Positions 1 through 10,573 are shown, counted from the stretch's first letter. The stretch: DNA of 64,000 nt from Lepisosteus oculatus (GCF_040954835.1 NW_027168394.1:294501-358500), one strand, 5' to 3'. A program made the numbers and translations. The notes: a model not told the origin generated them from the sequence alone.

Positions 1-643
1 ACGTTACTTTGACTCATCTTTTTACGCTCAGTGCTGGATTGCTCAAACTCCAGCTAGGGTTAGGGTTAGCATTCCCACACTAGTTAGACACTTTGTTTAC
101 GCTCAGTGCTGGATTTTGGGAACTTCAGGACGGGTGGGAATTTTCTCCTATCTGTCAATTCTGTTTTGTTTTGGAGACTCTTGGCTGCCTATGTTGTACA
201 GTGCAGCGTGAAGGAAACATTTTCCAAAACTGTGTCAGCTCAAAAGTTATAAGAAAACCTCTCCAGCTGCTTTAACTCTCTTCATTTTTGTCATTTAATG
301 TGACACTCGATGTATAACTGGAGCCTCACATATGCAAATGGTGAGGCTCCAGTTCGACACCCAGTTCGACACCACTTTACAGTATCTGACAAAAGCATGG
401 CAGACTGTGCCGGACCGGCAAATAACTTCCGCTTATTTTTACCATATTAAACATTGGAAATCCAACCACTTGCATTTGTGACACTTGATTTTGGCTCCAC
501 CTAAGACACTCTTAAATCTTCAAACACTTTTCTCTTCTCCCGCAACACTCTTGTCTGTCGGCACTATGTGGCAGCGTTGCATGACAACCCCTCTCACCAC
601 GGAAAGGAACCTAACAGCTTTGGTAAGAGAGGAGAAAAGGACC
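1..643 (-). repeat. Spacer of the tRNA-Ile module, inverted copy
   Basis: This stretch is the reverse complement of about 48000-48640 and also matches about 26555-27175 in the same orientation. It has no gene that I can support. It contains two TTAGGG-like units near position 55, which recur in the paralogues and are simply part of the repeat. An internal direct repeat of gacacc-type sequence lies near 350. I read it as flanking DNA carried along when the tRNA module was duplicated. Confidence 0.75.
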
Positions 644-717
644 TGGCCCGTATGGGACTCGAACCTGTGACCTTGGCGTTATTAGCACCACGCTCTAACC
701 AACTGAGCTAACCGGCC
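644..717 (-). tRNA. tRNA-Ile(AAT), probably decayed
   Basis: On the minus strand this 74-nt sequence has the full cloverleaf of vertebrate tRNA-Ile, with the loop CTAATAA giving anticodon AAT. A TTTT pol III terminator lies just past the 3' end. The T stem has two mismatches (ACAGG against CCCAT), unlike the copies at 27176 and 47922, whose T stems pair fully. I infer that this copy is degenerating; expression is uncertain. Confidence 0.8.
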
Positions 718-969
718 TCACAACAATGCTTCTCTCTGTGCTGCAAAAAATCAAACTCAGGGAATTTCTTTTGTCCTCCTTTGAATAGAAAGCCGTGTAA
801 TTCAGTGTACGGCCTTTCTCGTGCAGTTTCATGGTTCTTGTAATCCAAATCCTACACTGGCGTGAAGTGCCCCCCCATTTCACGGCATTTTTCAGCTGAT
901 TTAAAATGTACCTAAAGGAGAAGCATTTTTGAAGACCATCAATTACCAAGAGCTTTTGTCAAAGGTTTT

Positions 970-1216
970 GGTGGTCATTTTTAATGACCACAGAGCGCTG
1001 TGATCTCGGTTTTACATCTCATCCAAAAGACAGCGCCCTCTTACAACACAGCATCTCCGTCACTATACTGGGGAATTGGGAACCGCACAGACCTCAGGGT
1101 GAGCGCCCCCCCCGCCGGCACCATTAACACCGCTTCCAGCTGAAAGCGTTGTTTTTCCCTGTAGCTCATCCTCATCCGGGTACTGACCTGGCTCACACCT
1201 GCTTAGCTTCAGTGGG
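970..1216 (-). mobile_element. 5S rRNA-derived SINE (SINE3-like)
   Basis: Reading the minus strand, the head contains gaagctaagcagg followed by ggtcagtacccggatgag, which resembles the internal promoter region of 5S rRNA. The body carries ggatgagacgtaaaaccgag, a tail motif I recognise from 5S-type SINEs of fishes. It lies in the same order next to tRNA-Gly as at 27459 and 47429, so all three are copies by block duplication, not independent insertions. Confidence 0.65.
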
Positions 1217-1275
1217 TTTTCAGTTGCAAGTTGCAAGGGGATGCAAGTGATGGAGCCGTTCGCTTCAAAAGCCAC

Positions 1276-1346
1276 TGCATTGGCCGGGAATCGAACCCGA
1301 GCCTCCCGCATGGCAGGCGAAAATTCTACCACTGAACCACCAATGC
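1276..1346 (-). tRNA. tRNA-Gly(GCC)
   Basis: A 71-nt cloverleaf with acceptor GCATTGG pairing with CCAATGC, a D loop with conserved GG, loop CTGCCAT giving anticodon GCC, and a consensus TTCGATT T loop. It looks intact apart from small changes in the anticodon arm. Paralogue of 47292-47362 (opposite strand). It decodes GGC/GGU glycine codons if expressed. Confidence 0.88.
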
Positions 1347-1559
1347 TTAGTGCCTGGGCCTTCAAAAAAGACGCTTTTTTGGTGCTCTGTGCAAAACGCG
1401 TCGACATCTGCTTCCAGCTGCAAAATGCCATTCACGGACGCTGAAGAATTTATTTCTAAGGCAGCGGGTACAAGCGATTGGGTGTTTTAAAACCACCAGA
1501 AACAGCAAAGAGGCGCGCTTCTTTGCTTGCGCCGGAACACACCAACTGGAGGCGGACAA

Positions 1560-1641
1560 TGTAGTCGGCAGGATTCGAACAGGCGCGGAGAGACCCCAAT
1601 GGATTTCTAGTTCATCGCCTTAACCACTCGGCCACGACTAC
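1560..1641 (-). tRNA. tRNA-Ser(AGA), probably decayed
   Basis: An 82-nt type II tRNA with a long variable arm; the loop CTAGAAA gives anticodon AGA. The acceptor GTAGTCG pairs with CGACTAC. The T stem (GCCTG against CCTGC) has two mismatches and the anticodon stem one, so it is likely less functional than the paralogue at 46997. It sits in the order Ile-SINE-Gly-Ser, mirrored at 47-48 kb. Confidence 0.8.
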
Positions 1642-2387
1642 AGCAATCGTCATAGCACTGCACCCCGGGGCGTACGGTATAAGGGAACGAGCACACGCCA
1701 TGAATCGCCTCGAATCACTCCCTACAGCTGTAAGGCGCCTTGAAGCGTGCACCCCCAACATTCTTCTTTGCGCATCTGTGAAAGGTAAACTCTTGAGCAA
1801 ACTCTGAACCAGCTCTAAGGAAACTAATCCGATTAGACGTTACTTTGACTCATCCTTTAAGGGACCCTTGTTAATTGGAGAAATCAATGATTTCGAATGA
1901 ATTCTGTATGCGTTAAAAGACAGCTATACACAGAAAACATGCAGGACACTGCTCATGATGTTTCCCGAGCCGAAACACAGTGCGTTTTTCCAAGCCATTT
2001 GACAAAGCCCGCCCACTGAAAACTGCAGCAGATCGTGTAAAGGCGTTCAACTTTGTAACTACTGCACGCACAGGAAGCAGAATAAATTCCTCTTTTCAAA
2101 CTGTCAAAGGTTTGCTGCAGGACATCGCACAATCTCTTTTGAACGGGGACAAACGATTTCTTATGGGGCGCAGTAAGTACAGACGTTTATAAAGCTCCAC
2201 TCATGCCGACGATGCAGCATGAAGAAGCGCAACCTAACGTTTGACAGACAAAAGCCGGGCGCCGCTACGAGCAATATGAAATCAAACTGACAGCACACGG
2301 CGTTTCGCGCTGACTCAAAAGTGATCTCGACAGACGATGTTCTCTGCATAACGCTGAAAGAGCTAAAGAGCGTTTCTGTTGAGACGT
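1642..2387 (-). repeat. Shared tRNA/U4 spacer (module R plus U4-distal spacer), inverted
   Basis: Reverse complement of about 60000-60750. It comprises a 200-bp part (module R, also at 26240, 28548, 46338, 48615 and 60535) and a 530-bp part also at 7970-8290 and 45926-46337. I see no coding gene. On the other side of the foldback element the match resumes at 5210, showing that the element interrupted a continuous U4 flank. Confidence 0.75.
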
Positions 2388-2540
2388 AACCCATTGGGCA
2401 AAAGACGTATAATATACGTCTATTAAACGCATATCTTAGACGTCTAAATGTGGTCTACAATTCGTCTAGAATGAAATTCTAATATACGTCTAAAGTTAAA
2501 CGTCAATTATACGTCTATATTTAGACGTTCATTATACATA

Positions 2541-2735
2541 AATGGTTGGAGTTCTATTATACGGATAAATTTAGAGGACTATTATACATATATGGTTGGA
2601 GTTCCGGATAACTTTAGAGGTCTATTATACGTATAACTTTAGAGGTCTATTATACGTATATGGTTAGAGGTCTATTATACGGATAACATTAGAGGTCTAT
2701 TATACGTATATGGGTAGAGGTCTATTATACATCAA
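2541..2735. repeat. Subterminal tandem repeats of the foldback element
   Basis: About eight irregular copies of a roughly 24-bp unit, with core gaggtctattatacgtat and variants, follow the left terminus. The mirrored copy is at about 54750-54970. Subterminal repeats of this kind are commonly transposase binding sites; here that role is an inference. Confidence 0.75.
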
Positions 2736-4655
2736 AGATAGATTTTATAGGTGTAGAAACAAGTAAAACAAGCCAATGATTAGGTTTAGAAATGTATTCT
2801 GAAAATACACATTCACACCTGAAACATATGTATTTCAAATTATACATTGTATACAATCAATCAACAGTCAACATATGGGCAATAATCATAAAAACACAAC
2901 TAGTCTTAAACTTCAGCTACAAATTCTGGTAACATGGCAATATACAGTATAGTAATGACAAACACAAAACTAATTACATTAACACACTAACTCAAAACCA
3001 CATTTTGATTCAAATATACATTTTAAAATGTACAACTTCTATATTTCCAAGAAAAAAAAATATTACAATGGAAGTTAAGACGATTTTTGTCCACTATTTG
3101 CAAACCCTGTCTAATTGTCCTAACAGAACCAAAAACCTATTATTTTCAGAGTCCAGATCTCCTGGCCCCCTGCCTTGCATATGCATTCTTCAAGTAACAC
3201 ATTGCGTGCTCCTTTATTTTTTTTTCTGTTGATGTAGGGTGGGACTTCAGCACCGCAGCTAGGAGAAAATTATATAATATTACTTCCCAAATAAATGATG
3301 ATTAATATCTTCTTTAGTATAATCTAAAAAATGAACGGTTTACTAAGCTCAAAGCTGAAATAAATGTATAAAATTTGGCTTGCATCATAGCAGTTGAGCA
3401 ATAAAGTCTGTCCTAATTAAAGAGTACCCAAAGTTTGAAAGTACAACATAGAATAAGAATAAGAGAAACGGCAAAACGATTTTGTGTCATCTTCCCCATT
3501 CACACTATTTTATGTGCCGTTTTTTTGCTTTTTCACATACTATTTTAATCAAAATAATATTAAGAAAGATCTGTATGTATTCAGATAGTATTATTATTGT
3601 TCATACTTACTCGTCAAAAGAGGATTGCTGAGATATTTGCGGATATACTTCTACGTTTGAAAAACGTGTCCAAAATGGTGACCAACGAATACTAGCAATG
3701 CATTGTGGTATATAACCGGAAAATATGCTGGGTTCGATATTTTCTCAACGTATGCGTTTATTAATGTTGTCGATATTATGGTTGAAATTTAACATTGATA
3801 ATACATCGCTGCTATGTGCCCCCTGCTATGAGCTGATGTGCAATTTTAACGCATGCAATAAGTAAGGATCGGTCACTGTTGTATGGTATTATATATAATG
3901 ACATTATGGAATAGGATGGGGACAGGCCTGGCATCACGGGGGGAGGGGGGAATGTCGCCGCTTCAGTTTTGGGCAAAAAGTTTTACCTAACTTAATTTGC
4001 ACCCTAAAAAAATAGTTGTACTTTGTCAATGGTCAGACAACACTAAATGACACGAACAGTCACTCAGTCTGTTTGATGGGCAGGAGGGCTATCCGTCCAG
4101 GAACTGCACATATTATTGAGTTTTAACATTACGATCCTGTTTGCTCAGGTGGACCGATTCCTTGCAGTAGTTTATCATTATACTTAAAATCGTTATATAA
4201 CTAGGACTAGTTATAGCAGTCTGTGCTTTCTCTTGGTTTTACAACATTTTTTTCTTAACGATTCAGAACGTCCATGTAGCTGCAAAAATGAACGCTTATG
4301 GTACTTTTCGCTCCAGGCAATACAAACCTTGAGAGTGACGAAAAATGTGAAACTGAACTTCATCGCAAATACCAGATTGCTAGTCGTTATCTTCTATCAT
4401 GAAGCACTAATCAATGGCATAGCTGCGAGATTTCATTTGGGTAGCTGCACCGTACAGCTCCGTTTCAACCGAAATATCACTCCCCCCTCAGAATTTCAGA
4501 CGCCCCCCGACAGATTTTTCCTCGGGCACCGCGCACTGATGGGGGACTTTTGTCAAGAAAATAAAAATAGAAACTCTATAGGCACTCAAACATTTTACGG
4601 TTTTTTTTCAGGCAGGTGGCAAGACCCCCTCAGCAAAACCCTTGTATGCCAAGCT

Positions 4656-5202
4656 GTGGGCATTGATTCGTCGAATATACGTATATTTACGGCGAAATTA
4701 CGGCTATACGTATATATACGTCGCCTCGACGTATAATCAACGTCGAATTGCAACCGTAAAATCGACGACATGAATAAACGCATATATAACGTCGAAAACA
4801 CATCTAATACAGTGCCTGAGGCTTTTTACTGTATGTATCATGTGTGCCGCAACTAGGAGTATACGGCACTCTGCACAGTGTACGAAGTAAATTATTTTCG
4901 CAGTAATTAATTTATTATATTTACTATATTTATTATACACGTGTAAATTAATTGCTGCGAAAATAATTTACTTCGAACACTGTGCAGAGTGCCGTATACT
5001 CCTAGTTGCGGCACACACGATACATACAGTAAAAAGCCTCAGGCACTGTGTTAGATGTGTTTTCGACGTTATATATGCGTTTGTTAATGTCGTCAATTTT
5101 ACGGTTGCAATTCGACGTTGATTATACTTCGAGGCGACGTATATATACGTATAGCCGTAATTTCGCCGTAAATATACGTATATTCGACGAATCAATGCCC
5201 AC
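4656..5202. repeat. 547-bp palindrome at the element's right end
   Basis: The arm starting gtgggcattgattcg at 4656 is repeated in reverse complement up to 5202, with a centre near 4930. The sequence is rich in ACGT and TATACG words. A transcript or single strand would form a very long hairpin. The second copy of the element (52446-55115) retains only part of one arm. Confidence 0.85.
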
Positions 5203-5248
5203 TGGGAACAAGCTCGCTTCTTTCTACCATGATGTCACCATGACCAAA

Positions 5249-5261
5249 TCTGTCTTTAAAC
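5249..5261 (-). terminator. snRNA 3' box of U4
   Basis: On the minus strand this reads gtttaaagacaga, matching the snRNA 3' box pattern (GTTT, AAA, R, AGA) that directs 3' end formation by Integrator. It begins 9 nt past the end of the U4 sequence and is identical in the 59.8 kb copy. Confidence 0.8.
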
Positions 5262-5269
5262 ACCTTGCT

Positions 5270-5414
5270 CAGTCTCTAACGAGACTGTCAAAAATTGCTT
5301 TCGCCGATTGTATTGCAAACCGGCGGAAGCGGGGTATTGGGAAAAGTTTTCAACTAGCAATAATCCCGCCTCGGCTAAACCTCACAGGCTACGATACTGC
5401 CACTGCGCAAAGCT
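5270..5414 (-). ncRNA. RNU4: U4 snRNA, minus-strand copy
   Basis: The 145-nt sequence begins AGCTTTGCGCAGTGGCAGTA, the universal U4 5' end, and contains the U6-pairing region, the 5' stem-loop with the kink-turn GA pairs, an intact Sm site AATTTTTGA, and the 3' terminal hairpin. U4 pairs with U6 in the tri-snRNP of the spliceosome. Relative to the 59.8 kb copy it has one G-for-C change in the lower 5' stem-loop (GGGAT where GCGAT is expected), giving a G-G mismatch. It may be functional or a mild variant. Confidence 0.88.
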
Positions 5415-5417
5415 GAC

Positions 5418-5432
5418 GGTTGCCAGGCAACC
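5418..5432 (-). promoter_or_regulatory. RFX-like palindrome immediately upstream of U4
   Basis: ggttgccaggcaacc is an imperfect inverted repeat like the RFX X-box half sites GTTGCC/GGCAAC. It lies 3 bp before the U4 start, and the equivalent is conserved upstream of the 59.8 kb copy. No convincing octamer or PSE could be assigned by eye. The regulatory role is an inference. Confidence 0.4.
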
Positions 5433-6010
5433 GCGGGGATCCTATGGAAATCGTTATCAATCGTCTCATGGCATGTCGTTGCTGTAACGCTTCATATTTG
5501 TCGTCTTCTTCTAGCTTGAGGTTTTGAAGAATTTCATGACAGACAAGGGCTCCGTTGGGAACAAAGAAACCCGTTGATTCTTTTCAGCAGCAGAAATACA
5601 ACCCTTTAAATACAAGATGACAGAACAATGACGAAGGGCATGCCGGGAGGAACTCATGCACTACAGAGGAAAGGGGGCGGGCACGTACAGTTCACATTCA
5701 AGCCACAAGTACTCTTCTCGGATGTTGCACAAACAAATCCTAACGTCTTGAAAGCATTGCAGCATGTTTGTGTCCCACTTCCCGTGGCTGCAGGATGACT
5801 GACACGAACGGACAAACACAATCTGTGGCGTTTAGCGTGACATAGTCTTGCAGGCATCGTGCTGTCTCACTGCAATACTATACCGCTGGAGGAAACAGTC
5901 CATCTGGCCATGAAACTCATTTGAACGTCTAGCTACAGCAACTAACAATATCATGATTTATTCAGGATGTGTGGAATCAGCACGTCCCGGAGACAGCTTC
6001 CGAAATCGTG
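5433..6010 (-). repeat. U4 upstream flank, inverted duplicate
   Basis: Reverse complement of about 59260-59765. It contains the U4 upstream region and the spacer leading to the tRNA-Gly(TCC) gene. No protein gene can be supported; the small open frames recur passively in the paralogue at 28330-28500. Confidence 0.7.
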
Positions 6011-6026
6011 AGCATTCTCTGGTGGT

Positions 6027-7619
6027 AGGGGCGTTCAAGATGGCGCTCAGGTGGGAGGTAAAGTTAAGTGGTTGAGGATTTTTTTTGAGTTTTTCATGAC
6101 CTGAATGTTAATTTTTGCTTTTTTCGACTACAGAAAAATAAGGACTTAACACTACTTGTTTTAACTTCAGTTATAATTGAAAGAAAAAAAACGATTTTTT
6201 TTAGGTTTAAGAATTTCGATATGAGTAACACTGGGAAAAGAAAAGAGAGTGCTGGTTCTTCGAAGGAGAAGTCTAAGAAACCTCAATCGTATATGTATAG
6301 CACTACAAGAAAATTGATGGCAACTAAAGGGAAAAGTGAAGCAGCTGGAGGGGACGTGGAAAGAGTGCTGGAGATGCGCTCGTACGCGAGCGCTCGCAGC
6401 CCAAGTGAGACTCAGCTGCCAGAGGAAGAGCCGGAGTCCCTGCCCAGCACACCTGTCAAAACCCCGGCAGCCAAGAGAGGAAGGGGCGACCTGACGCTGG
6501 AGGAGCTCCAGACCAACATCTTCAACATGATGGCACAGAGCATGGGTGAGCTGAAGGAAATGATTTGATCTAATACAGTCGCAATCGAAAGTCTTAAAAA
6601 GTCCACGGACTGTGTGTTTAAAGAGGTTGAAGACTTAAAGAGTGAAGTAAAAGTTCTTAAACAAGTAAATACCAAACAAGAAAAGCATATTAAAGAACTT
6701 GAATTGAAAGTGAACGATGTAGATAGATACCATCGATGATGGAATTTAAAATTATTTGGAGTTAAAGAGGAACGTGATAAGGACCTTGTTGCAACAGTGA
6801 AGGGTATCTGTAAAAGGACCCTGCCGGACCAGGAGGACGTAATATCGGCCATTGACTTTGTTCACAGGCTCGGGAGAGCGAACATGTCTGGGCAAGTGCG
6901 CCCCAGATCGATTATAATACAGTTCACCAAGAGGACGGCGAGGGACATGCTGTGGCGAGCGGCGAGGGGGAATGAGTATTTGAATGGGAACAAACTGAGG
7001 TTTGCAGAGGACCTGTCTGCCGCGGACAGGAGTACCAGGAACCAGCTGTGGCCCCAGGTTGAAGCTGCCAGAAGAGAGGGGAGGAGAGCCTACTTTGTGG
7101 GAGTGAGGGCCTTTGTGGACGGGAAGGAGATTTGCTCCCAGTGACTGCTCAGTTAATGATTATGTTTGGTTATATTTGTTATACCAGTATATACTAGTGT
7201 TTCTTTAGTGTTAGTTTGGAATGGTGTAGTTAAGTGTTAAGGACTGTTATAGTTCTGGTTCTTTGAAAAACTCAATAGTTTAGACAGTCTTAGAGTTAGT
7301 TATTTGCTTTTGTGTATGTCTTTTTCATGAATGCCAGAGGTACTCGAAATGTTGTTAAAAGAAAAACTGTGTGCTGAGTTTTATTTTTTACAGGAAACGC
7401 ATGCATGTTGAAACTAAAGTTTATAAATAATTGAGAAATATTAAAGCAAGGAAAATATGATACGTGTAAAATATACAATTTGATCACATAATTACTTAAT
7501 TACCTCTGGTAGTTAAATGCTTTTTTCTGCTGCGTTTTTTTTCTCTTGTACATGACTCTGATCCTCTTGTTGTATTTGTATTTGTAAATTCTATGTTTAA
7601 TAAAAAAAAAATTAAAAAA
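6027..7619 (+). mobile_element. ORF1-only L1-like retrotransposon (HAL1-like)
   Basis: Flanked by a perfect target-site duplication agcattctctggtggt (6011-6026 and 7620-7635). It begins with ggcgttcaagatggcgc, like an L1 5' end, holds a single ORF1 region, and ends with AATAAA-type sequence and an A-rich tail. Between the end of ORF1 (7144) and the tail there are only about 470 bp, with no endonuclease or reverse transcriptase. The paralogous flank at 28146-28240 lacks the element, confirming the insertion boundaries. Because both ends look complete, it is an ORF2-less element resembling mammalian HAL1 in organisation, not a 5'-truncated L1. Confidence 0.85.
6221..7144 (+). pseudogene. L1 ORF1p-like protein gene with two in-frame stops
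   Basis: A 308-codon frame runs from the ATG at 6221 to the stop at 7144. Residues 1-110 are basic, Lys/Ser/Glu rich. A coiled-coil-like segment follows (about 110-170: KSTDCVFKEVEDLKSEVKVL). Then comes an RRM and C-terminal domain with RSIIIQFTKRTARDML and LRFAEDLSAADRSTRNQLWP, typical of L1 ORF1p RNA-binding chaperones. Two TGA codons interrupt it, at 6566-6568 and 6737-6739; both fit CGA to TGA changes at CpG. The copy is therefore inactive by point decay only, which suggests moderate age. Confidence 0.85.
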
Positions 7620-7659
7620 AGCATTCTCTGGTGGTGTCCTGTAGGCTTCCTGTGGGTGT

Positions 7660-7731
7660 GCGTTGGTGGTATAGTGGTGAGCATAGCTGCCTTCCAAGCA
7701 GTTGACCCGGATTCGATTCCCGGCCAACGCA
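7660..7731 (+). tRNA. tRNA-Gly(TCC)
   Basis: A 72-nt cloverleaf: acceptor GCGTTGG/CCAACGC, loop CTTCCAA giving anticodon TCC, and TTTT 10 nt downstream. One mismatch occurs at the top of the T stem (A53-C61, in CCGGA/CCCGG); otherwise it matches vertebrate tRNA-Gly(TCC). Paralogues on the minus strand are at 28074 and 59188. This is the best of the three. Confidence 0.87.
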
Positions 7732-8442
7732 GTGTCGAGTGTTTTCAAATGCTGTCATGAGCCTTGGATTGTGACTAGCAAAGCGAAGCCTTTTGAAAGA
7801 GCTAAAGCACTGAAAAACGGAATTGAGGGAGAATCTTACAGGGGATTCTGAGCGGTGTCTGCATACACGCAGTCCGATACGGGTGCTGAAAGCTTGAGCT
7901 ACTCTCAATGTCATGCTGGCTTTCCCCGGAGTAAATCTGTTACATTGAAAGAATGCTTCTCGCAGGTTCAAAAAGGGACCCTTGTTAATTGGAGAAATCA
8001 ATGATTTCGAATGAATTCTGTATGCGTTAAAAGACAGCAATACACAGAAAACATGCAGGACACTGCTCATGATGTTTCCCGAGCCGAAACACAGTGCGTT
8101 TTTTCAAGCCATCTGACAAAGCCCGCCCACTGAAAACTGCAGCAGATCGTGTAAAGACGTTCAACTTTGTAACTACTGCACGCACAGGAAGCAGAATAAA
8201 TTCCTCTTTTCAAACTGTCAAAGGTTTGCTTTACGAACGCCGCAGGACATCGCACAATCTCTTTTGAACAGGGACAAACGATTTCTTATAGGGTGCAGTA
8301 AGTACTGTTACTGTCACTGCTCGATACCGACGTTGGCCTACTATACCATGTTCAGCCACTGCTAGAAAATGTACGGCTCTAGCACCGGAGCAAACAACAG
8401 GAGGGCCGACGTCAAACAGGCACACATGTCAGACATGGAGAG
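7732..8442. repeat. Mosaic spacer of three duplicated segments
   Basis: 7732-7970 is the reverse complement of about 58970-59187. 7970-8290 is the reverse complement of about 60240-60535. 8290-8442 matches about 58370-58508 directly. Three joins in 700 bp, with no coding content, show that the cluster has been reshuffled repeatedly. Confidence 0.65.
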
Positions 8443-8524
8443 CGATGAGAATGGGATTCGAACCCATGCCTGCAGAGCACAATGGATTAGCAGTCCATCA
8501 CCTTAACCACTCAGCCACCTTGTC
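8443..8524 (-). tRNA. tRNA-Ser(GCT), acceptor stem damaged
   Basis: An 82-nt type II tRNA; the loop CTGCTAA gives anticodon GCT. The T loop is TTCGAAT and the variable arm is normal. The acceptor GACAAGG against TCTCATC has two mismatches, so activity is doubtful. It begins the first of three tandem Ser-Thr-gene modules (others at 31575 and 40248). Confidence 0.82.
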
Positions 8525-8903
8525 GACGAAACTGGGCTGTCCGGACATGGGTTGGCGCGCTCCAGATGATCTTTTTCTTTTTTTCCCCACGTACTCGAGG
8601 GTCATTTTCCTGTTCCACATGTGATTTCAACATTTTCCTTGGGAGATGTCAAGCCAGCAAGCCACTGCTGTGGTTCAGTGGCCAGTGTGGAGTTCAGTGG
8701 CCCTGTTGTACACAGAAAGCACATTGAGCTCCTTGGACATGAAAAGTTCCAGATAAAAGCCATTTGTCATCCTTTCTCTTGGTGTCGATGTTGCTATTGT
8801 ATGTAAAGGTGGCAACTTGCTCAGCAAGCAGGCGGAGCACACACCGAATGCAGATGTGTCTGAGTGGTGTGTCCAAGTGGCTGCAAAAGGACAGCACTCC
8901 TGG

Positions 8904-8977
8904 GGCACCGTGGCTTAGTTGGTTAAAGCGCCTGTCTAGTAAACAGGAGATCCTGGGTCCAAATCCCAGTGGTGCCT
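8904..8977 (+). tRNA. tRNA-Thr(AGT)
   Basis: A 74-nt cloverleaf: acceptor GGCACCG/TGGTGCC, loop CTAGTAA giving anticodon AGT. The T loop reads TCCAAAT, not the expected TTCGAAT, which weakens the B box. It is divergent from the Ser(GCT) gene 380 bp upstream. Copies at 32035 and 40707. Confidence 0.84.
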
Positions 8978-9099
8978 TCTTTGTTGTGTCTTCTCAAACA
9001 GAACTGGTCCTTACAGACAACCGCCTACGGCTAGACTTAATTAAATGCAAGTATTCATTTCCTGTCTTTAACGCGACTTGTTTTTCTTAAAATGGATGC

Positions 9100-10573
9100 A
9101 ACTTGCAAAACATGAAATACAAACCTTGCTAATCAGCGCTAGCGGCTGGCAAAAAAAAAAGAAGTCAGCTATTTTTTTTTCTTTAACCTTAACCCTGCTA
9201 ACGGAGAAGAGTTAAACGACCGAGTCTATGCAGCTTAAACGGTGCGCAAGTCGGGTTCTTAGCTGAAAGGGTGGTAAATCACGCTCACCCCAGTCCTTAA
9301 TCTTTTAAAGAGGATACAAAATTGAACCTAGTCGCCACATCACACATCCTGTTCAGTGATAAAAAGGTAACATCTATCCTCGCTCCAGAGTAAATCTCAC
9401 GTTGAGGGCATCTTTTTTTTCACTTTACCGTGAGTCAGGCTCGGCTGCACAGAGGAGAGAGCAGAGCAATGAGATCATAGGGACAGGGGAGTCACACGCT
9501 GGCGGTTTGAATACGCGGAAGATCACTGAGGGATCCACAGTATGTGGACCCTCCGTTCGCCATCAGTCCACACTCCGGACTCTGAATCCTGCCATCCGAG
9601 TTAAGATCTCGGCGGAACCTGAGGCGCAGTTCCTTCTTAAAACGTAATCTGGTGAGCATTTCTAGAATCGCACTTGTATAGATGCAGCCTTTAATTTGTT
9701 GCTAGGTTAAAATTGATGACTTCTTGTATTTCAGTAGGCAACTGCCCTCTTGATTTTGGATTTAATTTCTTTATTACAGGGGCGCTTTTATGAAGACAGA
9801 GTCATGTTCAGGTACTTTGCTTGATGGAGGAAGCTCATTTCGGACTCTGTGATCTGCTCACCTGGAAAGGTCTGCTGTACTACTACAAGAGAGAAGTAGG
9901 GTCTGGAAGAAGGGACAATTTTATGATGCTTTGGAAGATAATGTTTTTTTTTTCTTATACTGAAAATGAAAAGTAGTTGTTTCTATATGGACTCAGTCTT
10001 TGGAATTTGTATATTTATACATTTCAGTGAACCCTCAGCCATTCCTTCTGTATTGTAATTCAATTTCTCTTTTAAAATTCCTTCCCCACTTCTAGGACCT
10101 GCAGTTGCTGAACTCCACAATGGCTTCTATTGGAAAGTCTGTGACTGAGACCATTATTTATTTTGGAGCAATGAGCAATTCTTATATAAATGCAATAAAA
10201 TCATTATGCTCAAACTATGAGAGAGAATTTTAAGGATAATTTAAGAAATCAGTCTTAGCTTGTTTCTATACACAGATGGTATTATTTATTTTCAAAGGAA
10301 ACCCGCGAGGATTCCCCTGGTGTGCAAGATGTGCCTGAATACTTTTGATCAGCTTCCTGCTCACTTCAAGAGGGCGTGTATGAAGCACGCCACGGCAGAA
10401 GAGATCAGGTGGCCTCTCAACAGGCGAGGGAGGACATGATGAATCACCTGAAGAACGGGATCATCGTGGATTACCACAGAATAGAGATCAAAGGACACTT
10501 TGTGGGCTTGAAATACAAAGAAAATCATGTTCTATGGGACAAGATAAATACAAAACTTAAGCTTTTATTTTAA
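9100..10573 (+). pseudogene. Exon fragments of an unknown host gene, copy 1
   Basis: Gene-like exons recur here, at 32530 and at 41150, with AG acceptors. A first exon ends at ctg|gtgagc near 9653. A second starts after ttattacag at 9779 and encodes EAHFGLCDLLTWKGLLYYYKR. A third begins gacctgcagttgctg near 10098. A fourth encodes a C-x2-C segment with His and Cys spaced like a zinc-binding motif. In this copy the donor of exon 3 is missing through a short deletion, and exon 4 has a one-base shift relative to copy 2, so it is a pseudogene. The family is unrecognised. Confidence 0.5.

Larger units (their letters stand above)
2391..5206. mobile_element. Foldback-type DNA transposon, 2.8 kb, no recognisable transposase
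   Basis: The element has short inverted termini: ccattgggca at the left and tgcccactggg at the right (consensus CCCAGTGGGCA). It is flanked by a 3-bp duplication AAC (2388-2390 and 5207-5209). The uninterrupted site survives near 59990, where gacgtaacaagctc is continuous; this fixes both boundaries. The left part carries subterminal tandem repeats, and the right 547 bp form one near-perfect palindrome. Its longest reading frame (4233-4736, 167 codons) has no motif I know, so I call it non-autonomous. The superfamily is undetermined. An inverted second copy lies at 52446-55115 and a 421-bp deletion derivative at 57236-57656. Confidence 0.8.

Noticed and set aside
55-75. Telomere-like TTAGGG repeats
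   Set aside because: Only two units, and the same short run is present in each duplicated block, so it is part of the module and not an interstitial telomere.
4233-4736. A 167-codon frame as transposase of the foldback element
   Set aside because: No catalytic motif or similarity is visible, and it runs into the palindrome. The other element copy does not preserve it as one frame.
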